Below are positions 1-5,421 of a stretch of DNA of 5,421 bases, one piece after another. Each line of letters begins with the position of its first letter. Position 1 is the first letter of the stretch. Below the pieces are notes generated by a model. That model searched no databases, was not told where the DNA came from, and saw nothing but the letters and a program-made list of their open reading frames with translations. A program made the translations under genes and the position numbers. Origin of the DNA: Sva-07 sp035529175 (GTDB taxonomy: Bacteria; Actinomycetota; Acidimicrobiia; Acidimicrobiales; Ilumatobacteraceae); the NCBI GenBank assembly GCA_035529175.1, contig DATKXG010000192.1:1-5421 (forward strand), in the 5' to 3' direction.

Positions 1-267
1 TCCCCTGCCCTCCAGGAACTCGCGAGCGGCGCGCTCCCGTTCGGCAAACGTCGACGGGTCGAGGGGACGACTTCTCTGGAAGATCCATCCATCCCTGACG
101 ACGACGTCGCCGCCACCGTCGCACACACCGATACGGGCCGCACCCGCTGCGCGCGCCTGAGCAGACGTACCGTCGGCAACCAGCCCGAGCCACAACGCGG
201 GGATCGGCCGGCAGAAGTGAGTGCGGTCACGAGTCCAGTAGCCGGTTCCCAGCGGATCTCCTGACAT
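1..267 (-). CDS. Partial hypothetical protein, possibly PEP-utilising enzyme-like (N-terminal 89 codons)
   Basis: The minus strand is open without a stop from an ATG at 267-265 to the left edge, and the rest of the gene lies outside the window. The translation begins MSGDPLGTGYWTRDRTHFCR and reads like real protein. It has a W-T-R-D-R-T-H-F-x-R-P motif at about residues 11-21, a V-V-V-R-D-G-W-I-F-Q segment near residues 57-66, and an acidic/basic helix (AERERAAREFLEG) at the cut end. The W-x-x-D-x-x-H-F-x-R-P pattern recalls the N-terminus of proteins annotated as PEP-utilising or PEP synthase-like; this is remembered family resemblance only and the function is uncertain. The start could instead be an in-frame ATG at 300-298. 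I prefer 267 because a GAGAGG stretch lies about 12 nt upstream, although that spacing is long. The gene is divergent from the cox operon, so no shared function is implied. Confidence 0.55.
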   Translation of the reverse strand, partial: MSGDPLGTGYWTRDRTHFCRPIPALWLGLVADGTSAQARAAGAARIGVCDGGGDVVVRDGWIFQRSRPLDPSTFAERERAAREFLEGRG

Positions 268-402
268 GCAGGGACAGTACCTCTCTGCCCGCGTCAGCAT
301 CGTCGTGCCGCATCGGAGCGTGCGTGCCGGGCGACGGCTGCGACCGTGCGGAGCTGCACCGGCGTCATCGGCGCGGCAACTCACGAATTACTGAAGTCCG
401 CG

Positions 403-431
403 TTGACTGGGAGAGTCCGACCGGCAAGAGT
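403..431 (+). promoter_or_regulatory. Candidate sigma70-type promoter for the cox operon
   Basis: TTGACT at 403-408 matches the -35 consensus in five of six positions. It is followed after a 17-base spacer by AAGAGT at 426-431, a weak -10 element matching at positions 2, 4 and 6. Transcription would start near 438 and leave a short leader of about 24 nt before the coxM ATG. The -35 and spacing are good and the -10 is poor, so an activator may be needed or the true promoter may lie elsewhere in 268-461. Confidence 0.35.
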
Positions 432-450
432 TCTACCGGGGCAACAACCG

Positions 451-457
451 AAGGGGG
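451..457 (+). promoter_or_regulatory. Ribosome binding site of coxM
   Basis: The purine run AAGGGGG ends 4 nt before the ATG at 462. It is the strongest Shine-Dalgarno-like sequence in this region and decides the coxM start against the longer open frame beginning at 324. Confidence 0.65.
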
Positions 458-461
458 CACC

Positions 462-1331
462 ATGCAGGTTCCAGCGCCGTTCGAGTACGAACGGGCGACG
501 AGCGTCGACCATGCGATTGCATTGATGGAGCGGCTGGGGAGCGAGGCACGCATCGTTGCAGGGGGCCACAGCCTGCTGCCGATGATGAAGCTGAGGCTCG
601 CCAACCCGGAATATCTGATCGACATCAACGACCTCAACGCCGAACTGTCGTACATGCGTTTCACCGACAATGAGGTCCGCATCGGTGCGCTCACCCGCCA
701 CCGGGAGCTGCTCGAGAGTGACGAACTCGCGCGGGTACTCCCGATCTTCCGCGACGCCGAAAAGGTCATCGCCGACCCGGTGGTCCGCAACCGCGGCACC
801 CTCGGCGGCTCGCTCTGCCAGGCCGACCCGTCCGAGGACCTGTCGGCCGTCTGCGACGCCGTGGAGGCGCAGTGCGTGATCCGCAACAGCTCGGGCGACC
901 GGGTCGTGTCGATGCACGACTTCCACCGCGGCCCGTACGAGACCGCCGTGGCCGACGGCGAGATGCTCACCGAGGTCCGGATCCCGATCAGGCCGAACTC
1001 GTCGAGCGCGTACCACAAGGTGGAGCGTCGAGCCGGCGACTGGGCGGTCGCGTCCGCCGGCGCCGCGGTCACGATGAACGGGGACGTGATCGCCGATGGC
1101 CGCGTGGGCCTGTGCGCCGTCGGCCCCAATCTCACGAACATCGAACCGATCTCCGCAGCGCTGCGCGGCCAACCACCGTCAGAGGAGCTGTACGCACTCG
1201 TCGGACAGATCGCCGCCGACAACTGTTCACCCGCGGAGGACACGCGGGGAACCGTCGCCTACAAGACCCACCTCGCGAAGGAACTCACGATCCGTTCGCT
1301 CCGCAAGGCCGTCGAACGCGCCACCGCCTGA
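462..1331 (+). CDS. coxM: Aerobic carbon monoxide dehydrogenase, medium (FAD-binding) subunit CoxM
   Basis: This 289-residue protein is the flavoprotein subunit of the Mo-Cu CO dehydrogenase. It takes electrons from the CoxS iron-sulfur clusters onto FAD and passes them to the respiratory chain. The two FAD-contact motifs of the family are visible: AGGHS at residues 33-37 (in AGGHSLLPMMKLRLANP) and TLGG at residues 113-116 (in VVRNRGTLGGSL). The C-terminal half (from about residue 175) fits the CO dehydrogenase flavoprotein C-terminal domain, with KVERRAGDWAVASAGAAV. The length matches known CoxM proteins of about 285-290 residues. The start at 462 is chosen because MQVPAPFEYERATS is the usual beginning and an AAGGGGG ribosome site precedes it. 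It is the first gene of the operon, with coxS 23 nt downstream. A related xanthine-dehydrogenase FAD subunit would look similar, but the neighbouring form I CoxL settles the assignment. Confidence 0.95.
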   Translation: MQVPAPFEYERATSVDHAIALMERLGSEARIVAGGHSLLPMMKLRLANPEYLIDINDLNAELSYMRFTDNEVRIGALTRHRELLESDELARVLPIFRDAEKVIADPVVRNRGTLGGSLCQADPSEDLSAVCDAVEAQCVIRNSSGDRVVSMHDFHRGPYETAVADGEMLTEVRIPIRPNSSSAYHKVERRAGDWAVASAGAAVTMNGDVIADGRVGLCAVGPNLTNIEPISAALRGQPPSEELYALVGQIAADNCSPAEDTRGTVAYKTHLAKELTIRSLRKAVERATA

Positions 1332-1340
1332 GCAGGCACG

Positions 1341-1347
1341 AAAGGGA
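1341..1347 (+). promoter_or_regulatory. Ribosome binding site of coxS
   Basis: AAAGGGA lies in the 23-nt coxM-coxS gap, 7 nt before the ATG at 1355. It supports this start against the reading frame that stays open upstream through coxM. A second in-frame ATG at 1367 (residue 5) is possible but less well spaced. Confidence 0.6.
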
Positions 1348-1354
1348 CCACGAC

Positions 1355-1855
1355 ATGGACGTCACCATGAACATCAACGGCGAAGAAGTCACGAGTGACA
1401 TCGAGCCGCGCACACTGCTCGTGCACTATCTGCGCGATCACCTCGGCATGACCGGCACGCACTGGGGCTGCGACACCAGCAACTGCGGCACCTGCGTCGT
1501 GTGGGTCGACGGCGAGCCCGTGAAGAGTTGCACCACGCTCGCCGCCATGGCCGGCGGGCACGAGGTGCGCACCGTCGAAGGCCTCGAGGTCGACGGCGAG
1601 CTCGATCCCGTGCAGGAGGGCTTCATCCAGTGTCACGGCCTGCAGTGCGGGTTCTGCACGCCCGGGATGATGATGACCGCCCGGGCACTCATCGACCGCA
1701 ACCCCAACCCCACCGATGACGAGATCCGCGAAGCGATCAGCGGCCAGATCTGCCGCTGCACCGGCTACGCCACCATCGTCCGCTCGATCCAGTGGGCCGC
1801 CGCCAAGGAACGCGAACAAGCCGTCACACTCAGCCCCACCGGGAGCGCATCATGA
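1355..1855 (+). CDS. coxS: Aerobic carbon monoxide dehydrogenase, small (2x[2Fe-2S]) subunit CoxS
   Basis: This 166-residue protein is the iron-sulfur subunit that carries electrons from the Mo-Cu site of CoxL to FAD on CoxM. The N-terminal plant-type ferredoxin domain has its cluster cysteines at C39, C44, C47 and C59 (GCDTSNCGTC, then KSC). The C-terminal four-helix [2Fe-2S] domain has C98, C101, C133 and C135 (QCGFCTPGM and ICRCTGY). Q97 stands just before C98, the place of the conserved Gln that lies near the cofactor in this family. All eight ligands are present, and the length matches known CoxS proteins (about 163-166). An extra cysteine, C93, sits in the QCHGLQCGFC stretch where relatives commonly have His, Asn or Gly. 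The stop codon overlaps the start of coxL in an ATGA arrangement, indicating translational coupling. Confidence 0.95.
   Translation: MDVTMNINGEEVTSDIEPRTLLVHYLRDHLGMTGTHWGCDTSNCGTCVVWVDGEPVKSCTTLAAMAGGHEVRTVEGLEVDGELDPVQEGFIQCHGLQCGFCTPGMMMTARALIDRNPNPTDDEIREAISGQICRCTGYATIVRSIQWAAAKEREQAVTLSPTGSAS
1841..1845 (+). promoter_or_regulatory. Ribosome binding site of coxL, inside the end of coxS
   Basis: GGGAG lies 6 nt before the coxL ATG at 1852. It supports the ATGA overlap start over the longer open frame that begins at 1792 within coxS. Confidence 0.5.
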
Positions 1856-4263
1856 CCATCACCGACGACAACGTCGACACCAACGCCGTACCGACGCCGG
1901 ACAACAACCTCAACGACCACAAGCCCGTCGGCTTCGGTCGCATGCTCCGCAAGGAGGATCCCCGGTTCGTTCGAGGAATGGGCCAGTACTGCGACGACGT
2001 CCAGCTCCCGGGCATGCTGCACCTCGCGATCCTGCGATCGCCCCTGGCACATGCACGCATCGTCAGCATCGACAAGACCGCCGCCGAAGCTCACCCGAAG
2101 GTGGTTGCCGTCATCACGGGTGCCGACCTCGCCGAGCAGAACTTGGCGTGGATGCCGACGCTGTCGAACGACGTCCAGGCCGTGCTCGCCACCGACAAGG
2201 TGCGCTTCCAACACCAAGAGGTCGCGTTCGTCGTCGCCGAAGACCGCTATTCGGCGCGCGACGCGCTCGAACTGATCGACGTCGAGTACGACGATCTCGA
2301 TCCGGTGATCGACGTCCGCACAGCACTCGAACCCGACGCGCCGATCATTCGTGACGACCTCGAGGGCAAGACGAACAACCACTGCTTCGATTGGGAGACC
2401 GGCGACAAGGACGCCACCGAGGCCGTGTTCGCCGACGCCGAGGTGGTCGTCAGCGAGGACATCGTGTACCCACGTGTGCACCCCGCCCCGATGGAGACCT
2501 GCGGTTGCGTCGCCGACTTCGAGCGGGTGTCCGGCAAGCTCACCCTCTGGAGCACCACGCAGGCGCCACACGCCCACCGCACCGTGTACGCGCTCGTCTC
2601 CGGGCTGCCCGAGCACAAGATCCGGATCATCGCCCCCGACATCGGCGGCGGATTCGGCAACAAGGTACCGATCTACCCCGGCTACGTGTGCGCGATCGTC
2701 GCCTCACTCGTCATCGGCAAGCCGGTGAAGTGGATGGAGGACCGTACCGAGAACCTGGTGAGCACCGGATTCGCCCGCGACTACGTCATGCGCGGCGAGA
2801 TCGCTGCGTCGAAAGACGGCAAGATCCGCGCCATCCGCACGCACGTGCTCGCCGACCACGGCGCCTTCAACGGAGTCGCCGCCCCGACCAAGTACCCGGC
2901 CGGCTTCTTCGGCGTGTTCACCGGCAGCTACGACCTCGAAGCCGCCTACGCCCACATGACCGCGGTCTACACCAACAAGGCGCCCGGCGGTGTCGCGTAC
3001 GCATGCTCGTTCCGGATCACCGAGGCGGTGTACCTCGTCGAGCGCATGGTCGACGTCCTCGCCCACGAACTCGACATGGATCCCGCCGAGCTGCGCCTGA
3101 AGAACTTCATCCAACCCGACCAGTTCCCGTACGAGACGAAGACCGGGTGGATCTACGACTCGGGCAACTACGAACCCACCATGCGCAAGGCCATGGCGAT
3201 GGCGGGATACGACGAGCTCCGCAAGGAACAGGCCGAGAAGCGTGAACGCGGCGAGCTGATGGGCATCGGCATCTCGTTCTTCACCGAGGCGGTCGGTGCC
3301 GGACCCCGCAAGGACATGGACATCCTCGGCCTGGGCATGGCCGACGGTTGTGAACTGCGGATCCACCCGACCGGCAAGGCGGTCGTCCGATTGTCGGTCA
3401 AGACCCAGGGACAGGGTCACGAGACCACGTTCGCGCAGATCATCGCCGAGGAGATCGGGATCCCGCCCGATGACATCGAAGTCGTGCACGGCGACACCGA
3501 CAACACCCCGTTCGGTCTCGGCACCTACGGCTCACGGTCGACGCCAGTGTCGGGAGCTGCGGCAGCGCTCGTTGCCAGGAAGGTGCGCGACAAGGCGCAG
3601 ATCATCGCGTCGGGGATGCTCGAGGTGTCGGTCGCCGACATCGAGTACGAGGCGGGCACGTTCCGCGTCAAGGGCGACCCCGAGAAGTCCGTCACCATCC
3701 AGGACGTCGCGATGAAGGCACACGGAGCGGGCGACCTGCCCGAAGGCGTCGAGGGCGGCCTCGAGGCGCAGATCTGTTACAACCCGGACAACCTCACCTA
3801 CCCGTTCGGTGCGTACATCTGCGTGGTCGACGTCGATCCCGGCACCGCCCAGGTCACGGTTCGGCGGTTCATCGCCGTCGACGACTGCGGCACCCAGATC
3901 AACCCGATGATCATCGAAGGCCAGGTCCACGGCGGCCTCACCGACGGCGTCGGCATGGCCCTGATGGAGATGATCTCCTTCGACGAGGCCGGGAACTGCC
4001 TCGCCGGCTCGCTGATGGACTACCTGATCCCGACGGCGATGGAGGTCCCCGACTGGGAGACGGGCCACACCGTCACGCCGTCGCCGCACCACCCCATCGG
4101 AGCGAAGGGTGTCGGCGAATCGGCGACGGTGGGTTCACCGCCGGCGATCGTCAATGCCGTCGTCGACGCACTCAAGCCCTACGGCATCCGGCACGCCGAC
4201 ATGCCACTGACTCCGAGTCGTGTGTGGGAGACGATGCAGGGCAACCACACGCCTCCCATCTGA
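1852..4263 (+). CDS. coxL: Aerobic carbon monoxide dehydrogenase, large (Mo-Cu catalytic) subunit CoxL, form I
   Basis: This 803-residue protein is the catalytic subunit that oxidises CO with water to CO2 at a [Mo-S-Cu] centre bound to molybdopterin cytosine dinucleotide. The form I signature AYxCSFR appears as AYACSFR at residues 382-388, making C385 the expected copper ligand. The catalytic glutamate is E756 in KGVGES. Cofactor-contact motifs are IGGGFGNK (264-271), QGQGHETT (519-526) and GTYGSRSTP (557-565). The N-terminal a/b-hammerhead domain is recognisable from RGMGQYCDDVQLPGM (41-55) onward. The length and whole-protein pattern match Afipia/Oligotropha and Hydrogenophaga CoxL (about 800-809). 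The first 25 or so residues are a poorly conserved, Asp/Asn-rich leader, usual for CoxL, and no export signal is visible. One oddity is A384 directly before the Cu ligand, where the classic enzymes carry Arg. The start at 1852 overlaps the coxS stop and has a GGGAG ribosome site. Confidence 0.97.
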   Translation: MTITDDNVDTNAVPTPDNNLNDHKPVGFGRMLRKEDPRFVRGMGQYCDDVQLPGMLHLAILRSPLAHARIVSIDKTAAEAHPKVVAVITGADLAEQNLAWMPTLSNDVQAVLATDKVRFQHQEVAFVVAEDRYSARDALELIDVEYDDLDPVIDVRTALEPDAPIIRDDLEGKTNNHCFDWETGDKDATEAVFADAEVVVSEDIVYPRVHPAPMETCGCVADFERVSGKLTLWSTTQAPHAHRTVYALVSGLPEHKIRIIAPDIGGGFGNKVPIYPGYVCAIVASLVIGKPVKWMEDRTENLVSTGFARDYVMRGEIAASKDGKIRAIRTHVLADHGAFNGVAAPTKYPAGFFGVFTGSYDLEAAYAHMTAVYTNKAPGGVAYACSFRITEAVYLVERMVDVLAHELDMDPAELRLKNFIQPDQFPYETKTGWIYDSGNYEPTMRKAMAMAGYDELRKEQAEKRERGELMGIGISFFTEAVGAGPRKDMDILGLGMADGCELRIHPTGKAVVRLSVKTQGQGHETTFAQIIAEEIGIPPDDIEVVHGDTDNTPFGLGTYGSRSTPVSGAAAALVARKVRDKAQIIASGMLEVSVADIEYEAGTFRVKGDPEKSVTIQDVAMKAHGAGDLPEGVEGGLEAQICYNPDNLTYPFGAYICVVDVDPGTAQVTVRRFIAVDDCGTQINPMIIEGQVHGGLTDGVGMALMEMISFDEAGNCLAGSLMDYLIPTAMEVPDWETGHTVTPSPHHPIGAKGVGESATVGSPPAIVNAVVDALKPYGIRHADMPLTPSRVWETMQGNHTPPI

Positions 4264-4273
4264 TGGAACGGCT

Positions 4274-4280
4274 GGTGATC
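4274..4280 (+). promoter_or_regulatory. Anti-SD-matching segment before the XdhC-family gene
   Basis: GGTGATC matches the 3' half of the extended Shine-Dalgarno complement of 16S rRNA (AAGGAGGTGATC). It ends 2 nt before the ATG at 4283, so it aligns correctly for that start. It lacks the usual GGAGG core, so initiation may depend partly on coupling to coxL. Confidence 0.35.
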
Positions 4281-4282
4281 TG

Positions 4283-5179
4283 ATGCTCTCGATGGCACAG
4301 CAGATCTCCGCCCGCGCCGGCGAGCTGGTCGCCCAACGGCGGCGGTTCGTGCAGGCAACGGTGGTGCGGGCGCAGTGCCCGACTTCGGCGCGGCCGGGTG
4401 ATGCGGCAATCGTGCTCCCCGACGGCTCGATCGAGGGGTTCGTCGGCGGCCAGTGCGCCGAGGAGTCCGTACGCGTGGCCGCCCTCGAGGCCCTGGACCA
4501 CGGCGACACCGTGTTGCTGCGCATCCTGCCCGACGGCAGCGAGACGTTCCCCGACACGCCGGGTGCCATCACGGTGGTGAATCCCTGCCTGTCCGGAGGC
4601 GCCATCGAGGTGTTCCTCGACCCCAAGTTGCCCGCCGCGCGGATCGCGGTGGTCGGCACCACCCCCATCGCCGACGCGCTGGTGCAGTTCGGTACACCAC
4701 TGGGCTTCTCGGTCGATCACGATGCCGAGACGGTCGACGATGCGACGGCGGTGATCATCGCGAGCCATGGCCGCGGTGAGGAGCAGGCGATCCGTTCGGC
4801 GCTCGACGCCGGCGTCGGATTCATCGGGCTCGTGGCGAGCCGGACCCGCGGAGCTGCCGTCATCGAGTCGCTCGACCTCAACCCTGACGAGCGACGGGTC
4901 GTGCACAGCCCGGTCGGCCTCGACATCGGTGCTCGCACCGCCGAGGAGATCGCCGTGTCGATCCTCGCCGATGTCGTCCGTGCGATCCGCGTCGACGGCC
5001 TCGAGGCACCCAAGTCCGAGGTGGAGCTGCCTCGGCCCGCCACCGCCATCGACCCGGTGTGCGGCATGACGGTCACCATCGGCGACGACACAGCGCACCT
5101 GCACCACGACGGCGCCGACCACTGGTTCTGCAACCCCGGCTGCCGGACCCGGTACGCCGAGGAGCTCGGCGTCGGCTAG
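4283..5179 (+). CDS. XdhC/CoxF-family molybdenum cofactor maturation protein with C-terminal YHS domain
   Basis: This 298-residue protein is probably a maturation chaperone that binds molybdenum cofactor and helps modify and insert it into CoxL. The N-terminal XdhC/CoxI domain spans roughly residues 8-85: FVQATVVRAQCPTSARPGDAA is followed by GFVGGQCAEESV at 52-63, the equivalent of the family's GFVGGxCVE motif. NPCLSGGAIEVFL follows at 100-112. The Rossmann-type XdhC C-terminal domain covers about 119-237, with IAVVGTTPIADAL and the family's VIIASHGRGEEQAI / FIGLVASRTRG segments. From residue 257 to the end a YHS domain is appended: DPVCGM (257-262), then H-W-F-C-N-P-G-C (280-287), giving C260, C283 and C287 as likely metal-binding cysteines. 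The usual family members end before this. The ATG at 4283, 19 nt after coxL, is preferred; an ATG at 4292 is an in-frame alternative. Confidence 0.88.
   Translation: MLSMAQQISARAGELVAQRRRFVQATVVRAQCPTSARPGDAAIVLPDGSIEGFVGGQCAEESVRVAALEALDHGDTVLLRILPDGSETFPDTPGAITVVNPCLSGGAIEVFLDPKLPAARIAVVGTTPIADALVQFGTPLGFSVDHDAETVDDATAVIIASHGRGEEQAIRSALDAGVGFIGLVASRTRGAAVIESLDLNPDERRVVHSPVGLDIGARTAEEIAVSILADVVRAIRVDGLEAPKSEVELPRPATAIDPVCGMTVTIGDDTAHLHHDGADHWFCNPGCRTRYAEELGVG
5053..5167 (+). other. YHS-domain segment of the XdhC-family protein
   Basis: This is the part of the XdhC-family gene that encodes the YHS domain, about residues 257-295. It carries DPVCGM and the W-F-C-x-x-x-C pattern typical of YHS domains, which are known as stand-alone proteins and as domains in copper P-type ATPases and other metal-handling proteins. 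The reading frame is continuous with the XdhC part, with no stop or frameshift, so this is a true fusion as the sequence stands. A linker at about residues 238-256 (GLEAPKSEVELPRPATA) joins the two parts. Confidence 0.8.
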
Positions 5180-5421
5180 TGCGACGCTTCACGACCGGGC
5201 TGGTGCTCGCGGCCGGCGGTTCGAATCGGCTGGGCCGACCGAAGCAGCTGCTCGACTATCACGGCCGCACTCTGCTCGACGCCACGCTCGACACCGCCCG
5301 CCGGTGTGCGTTCGACCAGCTGATCGTCGCCCTCGGCGGTGCCGGTGACGACGTCCGGTCGACGGTCGACCTGTCGGGGTGCGACGTCGTCGACAACGTG
5401 CAGTACACCACGGGCTGCTCG
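5179..5421 (+). CDS. Partial MobA/MocA-like NTP transferase (molybdenum cofactor cytidylyltransferase candidate)
   Basis: The first 81 codons of a nucleotidyltransferase are present, and the gene runs off the right edge. The N-terminal nucleotide-binding signature LAAGGSNRLGRPKQLL spans residues 10-25 and fits the LAAGxSxRxGxPKxLL pattern of MobA/MocA-like proteins. DQLIVALGG (about 48-56) and a late VVDNVQYTTGCS segment (about 70-81) also fit the family. MocA-type enzymes join CTP to molybdopterin to make the cytosine dinucleotide cofactor, which is the form used by CO dehydrogenase, so the position in this operon favours MocA over the GTP-using MobA. The donor specificity cannot be read from this fragment. 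The GTG start overlaps the upstream stop by one base (TAGTG), with AGGAG at 5160-5164, 14 nt upstream. The next in-frame GTG, at 5203, would cut into the first beta strand. Confidence 0.82.
   Translation, partial: MRRFTTGLVLAAGGSNRLGRPKQLLDYHGRTLLDATLDTARRCAFDQLIVALGGAGDDVRSTVDLSGCDVVDNVQYTTGCS

Larger units (their letters stand above)
268..461. promoter_or_regulatory. Divergent intergenic region upstream of coxM
   Basis: These 194 bases separate the leftward partial gene from coxM and should hold promoters for both directions. One plus-strand reading frame stays open from 324 into coxM, but its first 46 codons look non-coding (rich in Arg, Gly and Thr, no family resemblance) and coxM has a better start at 462. 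The hexamer AGTCCG occurs twice (395-400 and 414-419), flanking the candidate -35 box. I see no convincing hairpin terminator or riboswitch-like structure by eye. Confidence 0.5.

Noticed and set aside
324..461. In-frame upstream extension of coxM adding 46 residues
   Set aside because: The extension has no family resemblance, starts without a ribosome site, and known CoxM proteins begin at the MQVPAPFEYE-type sequence, which has AAGGGGG just before it.
872..1354. Open frame upstream of coxS running through coxM
   Set aside because: It is an Arg-rich out-of-frame reading of coxM. CoxS homologues begin near MDVTMNINGEE, and a good ribosome site precedes 1355.
2704..3489. Long minus-strand open frame opposite coxL
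   Set aside because: This is a typical antisense shadow in high-GC DNA. The plus strand encodes well-conserved CoxL motifs across the whole stretch, and the antisense product resembles no family.
4263..4265. ATG overlapping the coxL stop (TGATGG) as start of the next gene
   Set aside because: It is in a different frame from the XdhC-family protein and does not lead into a recognisable product.
4220..4282. Upstream extension of the XdhC-family gene into the end of coxL
   Set aside because: The extra 21 residues overlap the conserved C-terminus of CoxL and do not look like XdhC N-termini. The ATG at 4283 has a correctly placed anti-SD match.
4172..5122. Long minus-strand open frame opposite the XdhC-YHS gene
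   Set aside because: It is rich in His, Arg, Asp and Gly without recognisable motifs, while the plus strand carries clear XdhC and YHS motifs. It is a composition shadow.
1..5421. Wholly new system, CRISPR array, insertion sequence or RNA gene
   Set aside because: No repeats with regular spacers, terminal inverted repeats, transposase motifs or tRNA/rRNA-like stretches were seen. Apart from the left-edge fragment, the genes belong to a recognisable CO dehydrogenase operon.

Overview
The window is high-GC DNA with compact, co-directional genes, overlapping start/stop codons and a GTG start. It most resembles an actinobacterium, and possibly a marine or soil lineage such as Acidimicrobiia. That placement is an inference from composition and protein style, not a phylogenetic result.

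Layout. Positions 1-267 on the minus strand hold the first 89 codons of a gene that runs off the left edge. It has no close assignment and resembles PEP-utilising (PEP synthase-like) proteins. Positions 268-461 are a divergent intergenic region with a candidate sigma70-type promoter pointing right. From 462 to the right edge a tight plus-strand operon follows: coxM (FAD subunit, 462-1331), coxS (2x[2Fe-2S] subunit, 1355-1855), coxL (molybdenum-copper catalytic subunit, 1852-4263), an XdhC/CoxF-type maturation factor with a C-terminal YHS domain (4283-5179), and the start of a MobA/MocA-like nucleotidyltransferase (5179 to beyond 5421). Gaps are 23 nt, -4 nt (ATGA overlap), 19 nt and -1 nt (TAGTG overlap), which indicates one translationally coupled transcript.

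How the genes work together. CoxL carries the form I signature AYxCSFR (here AYACSFR), and the subunit order M-S-L is the one typical of form I. This is therefore a genuine aerobic carbon monoxide dehydrogenase candidate rather than a form II or generic xanthine-dehydrogenase-family enzyme. CO would be oxidised to CO2 at the Mo-Cu site of CoxL. Electrons would pass through the two [2Fe-2S] clusters of CoxS to FAD on CoxM and then to the respiratory chain. The two downstream genes fit cofactor supply: the nucleotidyltransferase would make the cytosine dinucleotide form of the molybdenum cofactor, and the XdhC-type protein would bind and modify it (sulfuration/insertion). In actinobacteria such operons often support scavenging of trace CO as an energy source; that physiological role is inferred here.

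The two points most worth a second look are the YHS metal-binding-type domain fused to the XdhC-type maturation factor, beside an enzyme that needs copper, and the alanine directly before the copper-ligating cysteine of CoxL. No RNA genes, CRISPR arrays, insertion sequences or clear terminators were seen.
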